DNA of 64,000 nucleotides, taken from Stieleria maiorica. Its GTDB lineage: Bacteria; Planctomycetota; Planctomycetia; Pirellulales; Pirellulaceae. Location: NCBI RefSeq assembly GCF_008035925.1, contig NZ_CP036264.1:1585409-1649408 (forward strand). Reading direction: 5' to 3'. Under the pieces are notes generated by a model. It saw nothing but the letters and a program-made list of their open reading frames with translations, had not been told where the DNA came from and ran no database searches. The translations under genes were made by a program, and so were the position numbers. Position 1 is the stretch's first letter. Each line of letters starts with the position of its first letter. Shown here piece by piece: positions 52,170 to 60,228 of this stretch.

Positions 52170-52500
52170 CGAGACAGTTTCTCCAGGTGGAGCGTCAGCG
52201 GGGGCATCGCGAAACGGCCGAATGCCGTTCCCAGGGACAGATGTGCCGGAAAGACCAACGCGATCTTCGTGCACACCCCCGACAAGCGGGGCCCTTCATC
52301 CCAGTCACGCAGACAAAAAGGTAGAACAGAGCAGAAAAACGACGTGTTTCCTGCCGGGGCGGAGAGGGTAGCGGAACCGTCGCCCCGCGGCAAGAGTGTC
52401 GGGTTTTTGGGTTTCAGCAACCGTTGGTGTTCCGCCTTCAGGCGATTCCCCGGTCGCTGCGGAGCAGCGACAGCAGGCGGCGAAACGGCCCGTTGATTTA

Positions 52501-52582
52501 ATCAGCCGTTTGGCGCGAGCCTACGGGCGCCAGGGCGCGTTCTTGGTCTTGGAAGCCCGTACGCTCGCGCGAAACGGCTGAT
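52501..52582. repeat. Family F inverted pair
   Basis: Two 28-bp arms, ATCAGCCGTTTGGCGCGAGC... (52501-52528) and ...TCGCGCGAAACGGCTGAT (52555-52582), are near-perfect complements with a 26-nt loop. It lies in the ~617-bp divergent gap between rpsB and the gene at 52787; the rest of that gap shows no gene, and the rpsB promoter could not be pinpointed. Confidence 0.85.
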
Positions 52583-52602
52583 CCCACGTGTGATCGGATT
52601 CA

Positions 52603-52636
52603 ATCAAAAGGCCGTAAAGATCAAAAGGCCGTAAAG
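52603..52636. repeat. 17-bp perfect tandem duplication
   Basis: ATCAAAAGGCCGTAAAG occurs twice back to back (52603-52619 and 52620-52636). It belongs to the outer edge of the family F element: a related single copy is at ~39008-39024 in the other orientation. Confidence 0.85.
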
Positions 52637-52786
52637 CCTGTACACCAGCGTTTGCGCCCGTAGCCATTCTGGGTCAGGATTCAGCCAGTATTGGTGCTGG
52701 GGGCTCGTTGTTGCTGGACGGTTGACTACAACTTCATGACTTGTCATCTGGTTTTTGAGTTCTGTCCCCCGAGTTTTGGCCACGAT

Positions 52787-53515
52787 ATGACGACTGCCCC
52801 TTTCGTTCAACGCTGCCGTGAACTCGCCTCCCGGGCCGGGGGTGGCGAGACTCCAGAGGGCGGTCCGGGGCCGGAATTGAGCGAATCAGAATCGCTGATC
52901 GGATTCTTCCAGCTCTTTCGGCCCGACGGCAGCCAGCTCTCCGGCCTTTTTGATGCCTTTCCACAAGGAGACCAGCTCTCCGATCGGCTGCAACGCGTCT
53001 ACGCCGCCGCGGGTGACGACCGCCGCCCCCAAGGCGGTCGCGACGCGTTCTTTATCGTTCGCTCGCCGAGCCCTTTGGAACCCGAAACCGCCGAGCATCA
53101 CGGCGTGACCTGGATCGACGGCCTGCGGCAGTTCGCCGAAGCGGTCGGTGACGATCGCGTCGCCGAAAAGCTCGCCTCGCCTCCAAAAATTCGCGTCCTG
53201 GAAGGCATCCCGCCGAAACACCCCAAGCATCCGCACGAGCGCAGCGAGCTGCTGAACGTTTTCTTGGACCACGCACCGACCCTGCCCGAAAAAGCCGCCG
53301 GCGTCGACCCGCATGCCGAATTGTTGCGCCCGGCTTACTACTTCGTGGCCTGTGACGCCATGCTTCGCGACTACCTGATGTGGCCGTTCTATGCCCGGCA
53401 AACGGGCCTCGCCGATCCGCTTGGCAGCTATTTCGCCCTCTGGACGCACGGGGTCAAATTCCGGATTTTCCAGGAAGACCAAGTCGACCTCTACCTGCCG
53501 CGGCACCCGGCCTGA
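52787..53515 (+). CDS. Protein of unknown function
   Basis: This 242-aa soluble protein has no signal peptide or known motif. Features are SLIGFFQLFRPDGSQLS near the start, an EGIPPKHPKHPHERSELLNVFLDHAP segment in the middle (residues given in two overlapping parts: EGIPPKHPKHPHERSE and LLNVFLDHAP), and a conserved-looking aromatic C-terminus (RPAYYFVACDAMLRDYLMWP, FALWTHGVKFRIFQEDQVD). The ATG at 52787 is preferred; earlier in-frame ATGs at 52691 and 52736 lie in sequence without coding character. Family D and B repeats follow in the 374-bp gap downstream, where I see no gene. Confidence 0.65.
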   Translation: MTTAPFVQRCRELASRAGGGETPEGGPGPELSESESLIGFFQLFRPDGSQLSGLFDAFPQGDQLSDRLQRVYAAAGDDRRPQGGRDAFFIVRSPSPLEPETAEHHGVTWIDGLRQFAEAVGDDRVAEKLASPPKIRVLEGIPPKHPKHPHERSELLNVFLDHAPTLPEKAAGVDPHAELLRPAYYFVACDAMLRDYLMWPFYARQTGLADPLGSYFALWTHGVKFRIFQEDQVDLYLPRHPA

Positions 53516-53600
53516 GGGGACCGTCCAGCGTAGGGCAGAGGCGAAACGCGACGAATCTAAATGGTCTGGCCGATCGGGTAAGCGATGGTCGGTGGATGGG

Positions 53601-53668
53601 TGTACGACGTCCTTTCTAGGTCGTCGCGCTGAGCCCCACGGGCGACGGCCCGGAAGGGCCATCGTACC
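53601..53668. repeat. Complete family D element
   Basis: This 68-bp imperfect palindrome runs from TGTACGACGTCC to GGGCCATCGTACC. Its two 28-bp halves match at about 20 positions when one is inverted. It is the reverse-orientation counterpart of 37192-37259. Confidence 0.8.
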
Positions 53669-53747
53669 TCAAGAAAAGCATCGCCCTAAGCTGGGCGGTC
53701 GCCTGAGGCCGGTGTGAGGGGCAGACGTCGTGTTTCGCCGAAAACAC

Positions 53748-53771
53748 GTCGCTACCTTCGCCAGAAGGTGG
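53748..53771 (-). repeat. Family B fragment
   Basis: GTCGCTACCTTCGCCAGAAG followed by GTGG matches the core of the complete element at 47035-47174. Confidence 0.7.
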
Positions 53772-53889
53772 TTCCCTGCAGTTCTGTCTTGATTCCAGCG
53801 GCCGAAGTCGGTTATGTCCCAGGCTTACATCAAAGCTTTGCCGGCCGCCGGGTCGCCTGGAACACCATCTTTTGCGACGGAACAACGAC

Positions 53890-56040
53890 ATGGATGTCTT
53901 GTCACTCCCGAAACGATTCTGCGCCCACCATACACTTTCCACGCTGCCCTTGCTGTTCGCCCTGGCGCTTGGTTTGATCGCCCTGACGGTCCTGTCCCCG
54001 GTGTCACAGGCGCAACAGCCCGACATCCCGGCGGCAGCCGAGGACGACCTTTCGCCGTACATCGTCTTTGTCGCCCAGCCGTCGGCGTTCACCCGCTGCG
54101 GCCCGGGCACCGACAACTACCGCACCGAGCCGCTTCGCCGTGGCCAAGAACTGGAGGTCTATGTCGAAACCGGTGACGGCTGGCTGGGCGTGCGTCCGCC
54201 GGAGGGCAGCTTTTGCTGGATGCCGGCCGACGCGGTCGAGTTGTCCGCTGACGAAAAAAACGCCACGATCCGTGAAGACAAGACCGTCGCATGGATCGGA
54301 ACACGGTTGGGGAAAGCACGTCGCTACCGATGGCAGGTCCAATTGGATGCCGGTGAAGTCGTTTCGGTGTTGGGGAAAAACCAGCGTGAAGGGTCCGGCG
54401 GAACCAAAACCTGGCTTCGGATCGTCCCGCCCTCGGGAGAATTTCGTTGGATCCACCGTGACGACGTCGTTGAAACCGCCGAACAATTGGCCGACCGCGT
54501 GGCCAGCGGCGAACCGGAACTGCAGCGGCGCGGTGAAGTGGCCCCCGCCGCCTTGACCGAAGTTGCTCAGGAAGACGCGGGCGGACAGACTGGCCAGCAG
54601 GGTCGGCCGGCTCCCAAGCTTGCCCAGCTGAATCCGGCCGACGCATCGCAAGCGCCGGAGCAGCGTTCCAGCCGTCGCGGCACCGCGACCGAATCGTTGC
54701 GTGAAACCGATGCGATTCCTGAATTGCGGCCGGCACCGGAGCGCAGCGACATCGCGAGCAAGCGACCGCAACCCAGAGAACTCGCCGATCGTGCGATCCA
54801 GTTTCATCGGGGCGCAGAGGCCGAGGACTTTGAGGACCGCGGCGCCGTGATCGGCAGCGGGCTGAAAGCGGAGTGGAAAGACGATGCCGCCCAGTCTGAT
54901 ACGTCAGGACTGATTCCCGAAGCCGGCTCCAATTCTATCCTCAGCGCCGACCGTTTGACCGAGGTGCCGACCAACGGCGCCGCAGCGGCCGCTGCGGCGA
55001 TCGCCACACCACTGAAACGCATGACCGACGTCGTTGCCAATTTCATCAGCCCGCCGCGGTTGGTCGAAATCGATCCCTCGGGCGCAGGCGTGTTCCGCAC
55101 CGCGTCCACCGCCGACCGCCGTTGGACGGTCGGTTCGGGACGCAGCTCCGACAGCGTGACGGGTGCTGCCTCGCTCGCCCCGCCCGCCTCACTGGCGACG
55201 CCCCAGCCGGGAAGCTTTGCCAATCTGCCCCAGGCCCAATACCCCGAACCCCCCTCGCCACAGGTCCCGTCTCCGCTCGCGCCGGCATCGGGCGTGATGC
55301 AAACCGGTGCACTGCAGGCCACCACACTGTCCCCGATTCCGCCCAAACCCAGCGTCCCCTCACGGATCGTGACCGTCCAGCAGATCGCGCGTGTCGAAGA
55401 CGCGGTCGCCGGAGCGGGCGTGGATGCGATCGGCCAGATCCTTTCGAAGCTGATGGCCGAAGCCGCATCGGCGGACGAACTCGATCCCCTGATCCGTCGG
55501 ACCGAATCGTTGTTGCGTTCCGGCGACGTCAACCAGGCCTCGCGTACCCGCGAGCTGCTGGCGTTGGCACAGCGTTATCGCAACGTCGCCGCCCGCCGCG
55601 ACGGCGTGACGACCATCCAGTCCTCCTCGTTGGCGAGCAACACACAACCGCTGGTCAACTCGGCACCGCTGGTCAGTCCCCGGCCGCTGACAGGCGTCGA
55701 TCCGAACGCAACCGCGATTCAACAGGCCGGCGCGCAAACCGCCACGGACTTCAGCCAGCCCCTGGACGTCACGCCGCAATCGACATCGCCAACGGCCCCG
55801 CTGGATTCCGCCGTCGGAACCGCGACCGGTTATCTGGTCCAAGTCTATTCGTCGCGCGCCAACAGCCCGCCGTATGCATTGACCGATGATGCGGGTCTGA
55901 CGATCGCCTACGTCACGCCCTATCCGGGCGTTAACCTGCGCACCCATCTGAACAGCCGCGTCGCGGTCAGCGGCAACGAAAAATTGCTCGAAGGCATGAG
56001 CACGCCGCACATCCTGGTCGACCGCGCGATCCGCCGCTAA
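53890..56040 (+). CDS. Exported protein with SH3-like N-terminal domains
   Basis: This 716-aa protein has a signal peptide (TLPLLFALALGLIALTVL ending SQAQQ near residue 42). Residues ~50-195 hold two bacterial SH3-like segments (SAFTRCGPGTDNYRTEPL, VETGDGWLGVRPPEGSFCWM; then WLRIVPPSGEFRWIHRDDV), which elsewhere bind cell-wall peptides. A long Pro/Ala/Gln-rich linker follows, then a helical segment near residues 505-590 (EDAVAGAGVDAIGQILSKLM) and a C-terminal beta domain (YLVQVYSSRANSPPYALTD, PYPGVNLRTHLNSRVAVSG). The start is the ATG at 53890; a TTG at 53872 is possible. Function is unknown, with an envelope-organising role plausible. Confidence 0.75.
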   Translation: MDVLSLPKRFCAHHTLSTLPLLFALALGLIALTVLSPVSQAQQPDIPAAAEDDLSPYIVFVAQPSAFTRCGPGTDNYRTEPLRRGQELEVYVETGDGWLGVRPPEGSFCWMPADAVELSADEKNATIREDKTVAWIGTRLGKARRYRWQVQLDAGEVVSVLGKNQREGSGGTKTWLRIVPPSGEFRWIHRDDVVETAEQLADRVASGEPELQRRGEVAPAALTEVAQEDAGGQTGQQGRPAPKLAQLNPADASQAPEQRSSRRGTATESLRETDAIPELRPAPERSDIASKRPQPRELADRAIQFHRGAEAEDFEDRGAVIGSGLKAEWKDDAAQSDTSGLIPEAGSNSILSADRLTEVPTNGAAAAAAAIATPLKRMTDVVANFISPPRLVEIDPSGAGVFRTASTADRRWTVGSGRSSDSVTGAASLAPPASLATPQPGSFANLPQAQYPEPPSPQVPSPLAPASGVMQTGALQATTLSPIPPKPSVPSRIVTVQQIARVEDAVAGAGVDAIGQILSKLMAEAASADELDPLIRRTESLLRSGDVNQASRTRELLALAQRYRNVAARRDGVTTIQSSSLASNTQPLVNSAPLVSPRPLTGVDPNATAIQQAGAQTATDFSQPLDVTPQSTSPTAPLDSAVGTATGYLVQVYSSRANSPPYALTDDAGLTIAYVTPYPGVNLRTHLNSRVAVSGNEKLLEGMSTPHILVDRAIRR

Positions 56041-56149
56041 GCGGCAGGCCGTGGGCAAGGCCTTCGCCGGGGGAGCGATCGTGAAATAGGACCAATGGGG
56101 CGTATCCGACGCATGGGGCCTCTCTGTCCTCTTGGTCCAATCGACCGCG

Positions 56150-56839
56150 TCAGGGACGCTGTTCACGCTTCGCAACCAGCGGCAACAGATCCATCAAGCG
56201 ATCGATGATCTCGGTCGGGGCGGCCTGGGCGAGTTGCTCGCGGGTCTGGGCTCCGGTGGTGATGCCGACACAAAGCGCACACCCGGCGTCTTGTCCTTCG
56301 TGAATGTCGATCTGTGAATCGCCGACTTTCGCGACGTGCTCGGCAGACTTGATACCCAGTTCTTGCATGGCTTTGATGATCATGTCGCCGTAGGGCCGTC
56401 CGCGGTCGACGTCCGACGCGGTGACCAGGGCGTCGACATCACGACCGACGTTCCAGCCGATTTTGTCGATCAATTTCAACGCGGTGGGGCGGTCGTATCC
56501 GGTGTTCAGTACGACGCGGATGCCACGTGCTCGCAAGGCCCGGAACAGTTCGCTTGCCCCCGGTTGTTCCTGGACGTTCAGATCTTCGTACGCGGTTTTC
56601 AGACGCGACTTGAAATCCGCAAAGATCGTTGCGACTTCATCGTCGTCATGCGGCCCCCCATCGAGCGCCAGCACGTCGCGGATCGCTTGCGATTTTTCTT
56701 TGCCGGCGCCGGTCGCTTGGACTTGCGCTTGCGTGAACTCGTATCCCGCGGCATTAATCGCGGCCCGAACGGTCTTGTAGACGACGTTGTCCTCGTCGAC
56801 CGTTGTGCCCGCCATGTCAAAGACGACCAATTCAATCAC
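56150..56839 (-). CDS. Phosphonatase-like HAD hydrolase
   Basis: This 229-aa HAD-superfamily enzyme is related to phosphonoacetaldehyde hydrolase (PhnX). The nucleophile motif is FDMAGTTVD (the DxAGT variant of phosphonatases), the cap carries Lys in GAGKEKSQAIRDVL as the likely Schiff-base residue, and GRPYGDMI has the Arg that replaces the usual HAD lysine; GDSQIDIHEG is the acidic motif. This corresponds to the family described as phosphonatase-like and usually found beside FAD oxidases. The start is GTG at 56839 with AAGGA upstream and overlaps the stop of the FAD gene by 8 bp, so the two are coupled. Confidence 0.85.
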   Translation of the reverse strand: MIELVVFDMAGTTVDEDNVVYKTVRAAINAAGYEFTQAQVQATGAGKEKSQAIRDVLALDGGPHDDDEVATIFADFKSRLKTAYEDLNVQEQPGASELFRALRARGIRVVLNTGYDRPTALKLIDKIGWNVGRDVDALVTASDVDRGRPYGDMIIKAMQELGIKSAEHVAKVGDSQIDIHEGQDAGCALCVGITTGAQTREQLAQAAPTEIIDRLMDLLPLVAKREQRP

Positions 56840-58001
56840 CGTAGATTTCCTTTAAATGTTGTTTGGCGAATCCCGCGCTGCCGGTCATCCCTTTGCCGCC
56901 GATCGCGGTTGCAATGTGGATGTCATCGTCCAACGTGCGTTGGAAGATTCCCGAGGGATGTTTGGATTGACAGTACATGCCGGCCCAAGTGCGCTGGATG
57001 TCCCAGTTGGCCAGCCCCATGATCTGTTGTGCTTGCGAAACAAAAAACCGGTTGATCGGCATCTGCAAGTCAAAACTCAATTCGTCGGCCCGCGATGTCG
57101 GGGCATATTCGTGTGAATCGCCCAGGATGATGTGCCCGTCGACTTCTTGTTTGAACAAGATATGAACGCCCCACTTTCTCCACAAGCTATCGGGGTCTTC
57201 GCGTTCTTTGATGGAGTGATACGAAGGGCAAGCGGCGAAGCTTTCATAGCGGCGGATCGAATGCCCGGTCAGCACGTTGCCAGGCAACGCCCCCGGTGAC
57301 TGTGCGGCCAGCATGACCATTTGCAATTTGACCGTTTCGATTTCATCGCATTGGAACAATTCGGGGAACAGTATTCCGAACTCGACGCCCGAGCAGACGA
57401 TCGCCTTTTCGCTTTGAAAGGTTCGTCCATCGGTGCAGTGTGCAGTCACGGAGTCCGACGAAGATCGATCAAGCCGTTGAACGCAGGTCGACATCGCGAT
57501 CGTCAATCCGAGTTGTTCACGCAGGTAGTCGTGCAGGCGAAGCACCATCTTGCGTGGGTCGACGGAAACTTCGTCGGGAAAGAACAGTCCGGCCCGGCAG
57601 TACGAGTCGCACAGTAGCGGGTAACGCGATTTGCATTGCTGCTTGGTCCACAATTGAGAGTGATAGCCGTCACAGCGGTTGATCGCGTGCAGTTCTTCGA
57701 TCAACGCGGTTTCCTCCGCGTCGGACGCCAAATAAATGCTTCCTTCATGTCGGACCGACAGGTCAAACTCCGCTTGGATCGATTTGTAAATGTCCAAGCT
57801 GTCGCGTCCCAAGCGTTGCCACGCCGTGTCCATTCCGGAAGGGACGACCTGTCCGAAGTTGCGGACCGTTGCCCCAACCGGCCGTGAGTTCTTGTCGACC
57901 AGCAGCACGCGTTTGCCTCGCCGCAACGCCTCGTAGGCGTGGAAGGTTCCTAAAACACCTGCGCCAACCACAATCAGGTCGTACTTGTTATCGCTATCCA
58001 C
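56832..58001 (-). CDS. FAD-dependent oxidoreductase associated with phosphonatase-like hydrolase
   Basis: This 389-aa flavoprotein of the DAO (glycine/D-amino acid oxidase) family has the dinucleotide-binding motif DLIVVGAGVLGTFHAYEALRRG and ends with WAGMYCQSKHPSGIF and GGKGMTGSAGFAKQHLKEIYG. The subgroup is known from co-occurrence with phosphonatase-like HAD enzymes, and a role in oxidative deamination of an aminophosphonate has been proposed for it. Here the same pairing is seen with overlapping reading frames. The start codon is GTG at 58001. No phosphonate transporter or PhnW transaminase lies in the window. Confidence 0.85.
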   Translation of the reverse strand: MDSDNKYDLIVVGAGVLGTFHAYEALRRGKRVLLVDKNSRPVGATVRNFGQVVPSGMDTAWQRLGRDSLDIYKSIQAEFDLSVRHEGSIYLASDAEETALIEELHAINRCDGYHSQLWTKQQCKSRYPLLCDSYCRAGLFFPDEVSVDPRKMVLRLHDYLREQLGLTIAMSTCVQRLDRSSSDSVTAHCTDGRTFQSEKAIVCSGVEFGILFPELFQCDEIETVKLQMVMLAAQSPGALPGNVLTGHSIRRYESFAACPSYHSIKEREDPDSLWRKWGVHILFKQEVDGHIILGDSHEYAPTSRADELSFDLQMPINRFFVSQAQQIMGLANWDIQRTWAGMYCQSKHPSGIFQRTLDDDIHIATAIGGKGMTGSAGFAKQHLKEIYGD

Positions 58002-58149
58002 ACCAACACTCAGTCAGACGCCAATCAGTATCAAACTCGGATCACCGCGATCCGTTGTCATCATCACTGCCTGATCGGGGATTGTACAGAACGCGTCACG
58101 CGGTCAATGCGGTGCATCCCGTCTTCACCAAGATCTTGGAGTTCACCCC

Positions 58150-58206
58150 GTAGCGGAAACCGCCAAGGTTTTCGCCTCATGTCATCGCGAACGCTTTAGC
58201 GTTCGC
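58150..58206. repeat. Family A single unit plus short hairpin
   Basis: GTAGCGGAAACCGCCAAGGT (58150 onward, 25 bp) is a family A unit. GCGAACGCT-TT-AGCGTTCGC (58187-58206) is a perfect hairpin like that at 42735-42754. The 525-bp gap 58002-58526 otherwise shows a T-tract (~58370-58378) and no recognisable gene. Confidence 0.7.
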
Positions 58207-58526
58207 CGATTCAACGCGTGACTCTCTTCTCGTCCTGCCTCTCCGCATGTTAGGTGGTTTGCTTCATGCAACGCTCACGGAAAAACCAAACAACGCAAAC
58301 GCGACTGTGTGCGTTCTAAGAAGTCTCTTTGCCAATTGCGCAATCCCTTCAACCGAGTGCGCAATCCGCTTTTTTTTTCGCCTGCCGGTCGCTTTACTTC
58401 CTGCCGCACCGCCCGGCACCACGCCCCAGGCGACGTGCAACTAAACGACTTCAAATCGCGGTGACGGTGACGCTGATGGTGACGCTGAAATCGCACCACG
58501 GCCGGATCGAATCATTGCCCATCGAC

Positions 58527-58979
58527 ATGAACAAAATCATTCTCCTGTTCGCTTCGTTGACGGTCGCCTGCTCGATCGGATGTGGCGATCCCACACTGCA
58601 TCAGGTGACCGGGAAAGTCACGTTGGGAGGCAAGTCCCACGAAAGGCTGCTCGTCTACATGCGTCCGCTGGATGAACCCGTCGACAAGTTCCGCATGGGG
58701 GTCGGTGAAACCGACGCCGAGGGCGTGTTGACGTTGCGAAGTAGCGCGGGGGACGGACTGGCCGAGGGCAATTATCGCGTCTCGTTTTCCTGCATGGTTC
58801 AAAAGGGGGTCGGCAGCGAAGAGACGCTCGATCCGAATGAAAAGCACGACGACAACCCCAAGCTGATCACCGAAGAGATCGTACCCGAGCCTTACTCAAG
58901 CGACTCGGAAAGCCCCGTCGAGTTTACGGTCGGGGACGGCGGCGGGAATGAATTTGTCTTTGACATTCCGGCCAAGTGA
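58527..58979 (+). CDS. Lipoprotein with carboxypeptidase-regulatory-like domain
   Basis: This 150-aa protein has a lipoprotein signal (MNKIILLFASLTVACSIGC) and a beta-sandwich-like body beginning TLHQVTGKVTLGG, typical of the small planctomycete lipoproteins that carry a transthyretin/carboxypeptidase-regulatory-like fold. It is followed after 58 bp by a DUF1559 pseudopilin, a very common pairing. The ATG at 58527 is selected because it begins the signal peptide; the frame is open further upstream. Confidence 0.82.
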   Translation: MNKIILLFASLTVACSIGCGDPTLHQVTGKVTLGGKSHERLLVYMRPLDEPVDKFRMGVGETDAEGVLTLRSSAGDGLAEGNYRVSFSCMVQKGVGSEETLDPNEKHDDNPKLITEEIVPEPYSSDSESPVEFTVGDGGGNEFVFDIPAK

Positions 58980-59037
58980 GCCCATGCCGGAATCCTGAGT
59001 CTTCAACCATTTCATTGTCATCTTGACCCTAAGAATC

Positions 59038-60135
59038 ATGAATACCCATCGAGCGCATGTCAGGTCCGCATTCACGTTAGTCGAACTGCTTGTCGTGATT
59101 GCGATCATCGGCGTGCTGGTCGGTCTGTTGCTCCCAGCGGTCCAGGCGGCTCGCGAAGCCAGTCGCCGCATGACCTGTTCAAACAAACTGAAACAGATCG
59201 GTTTGGCGACGCACAATTTCGAATTGGTCCACAAGGGGCTTCCGATGCTGGGCGAGGCCCAGGAGGGTGGTCACTGGAGTGCGTTCATCCTGCCGTACCT
59301 GGAACAGTCCTCGACGTTCGAGCGTCTTTCGTTCGGTTCGGTCAACTGGGCCGCTTCGATCGCACGTGAAGACGCGGCGTTGGATTCATCCAGCCCCGAG
59401 CTGCGCCAGATCGCCGCCTGCCAGATCACCGTGGACGCCTACAAGTGCCCTTCATCGGTGATGAACGGTCCGGTCTTTGACGCCTCCTGCTACTCGCCGC
59501 CGTGGTTCGTGTCACAGCGAGAGCCGGCGAACTACCTGGGCGTTGTCACCGGCATTCAGCCCAACGACTGGAAGCCGGCATTCGGCTGGGGACGTCCCAA
59601 TCGAGCGTTCTGGGGACCTGACCGGACGCCGACGAAGCATCACAGCGAACTGGACGGCATGATCATCACGCGTCCGCCGGAAAAGGCTCGGATCAGCCAA
59701 GGCGGCATGGACGGTGCGAAGTTCCGCGATGTGACCGACGGTCTGGCCAACACGTTGATGTTCGGCGAAGTCGAACCGGATTTTGTCCACAGCATCGAAT
59801 CGTCGCGACAAGAGAACCAGAACACCGGCCGCAAGGACCACTGGGCCATCGGCGGTGATGATTTCGACAACTGGGAAGGCACCGACTGGTCCGAACAAGG
59901 TGGTTCGACCGCCGTCGTGATCAACTACAAGCGTCCCGACGATGTCCGCTTCAGTGACGCGTCGCCCGAGTGGGCCGCGTACGAAGTGAGCTTCGGCAGC
60001 AATCATCCCGGCGGCGCCCAGTTCTGTGCCGGCGACGGATCGGTCCGGCTGATCTCCGACAGCATCGACGCCAAGCTGTTCAGTGCCTTGGGAACACGTA
60101 ACGGGGCCGAACATGAAGCCCCGATGCCCGAATAG
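59038..60135 (+). CDS. DUF1559 domain protein with type IV pilin-like signal
   Basis: This 365-aa protein has a prepilin-like N-terminus (RSAFTLVELLVVIAIIGVLV) with LLPAVQAAREASRRMTCSNK directly after, the mark of DUF1559. In place of the usual Gly before Phe there is Ala (SA-FTLVE), a slightly unusual cleavage context. The C-terminal part has DGLANTLMFGEVE and NHPGGAQFCAGDGSVRLIS, corresponding to the H-x-G-G...DGS end region. The ATG at 59038 is chosen; a TTG at 59023 precedes it. It lies between the lipoprotein and the dockerin-like gene. Confidence 0.9.
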   Translation: MNTHRAHVRSAFTLVELLVVIAIIGVLVGLLLPAVQAAREASRRMTCSNKLKQIGLATHNFELVHKGLPMLGEAQEGGHWSAFILPYLEQSSTFERLSFGSVNWAASIAREDAALDSSSPELRQIAACQITVDAYKCPSSVMNGPVFDASCYSPPWFVSQREPANYLGVVTGIQPNDWKPAFGWGRPNRAFWGPDRTPTKHHSELDGMIITRPPEKARISQGGMDGAKFRDVTDGLANTLMFGEVEPDFVHSIESSRQENQNTGRKDHWAIGGDDFDNWEGTDWSEQGGSTAVVINYKRPDDVRFSDASPEWAAYEVSFGSNHPGGAQFCAGDGSVRLISDSIDAKLFSALGTRNGAEHEAPMPE

Positions 60136-60228
60136 TCCCCCGCCAGGCAATCGATCCCGGCCGTTCATCGTTTCGACCATTCAATGTCTCGAAGGTTTTC
60201 CGTTTTACTTACTTTGGAGTATCAACTG

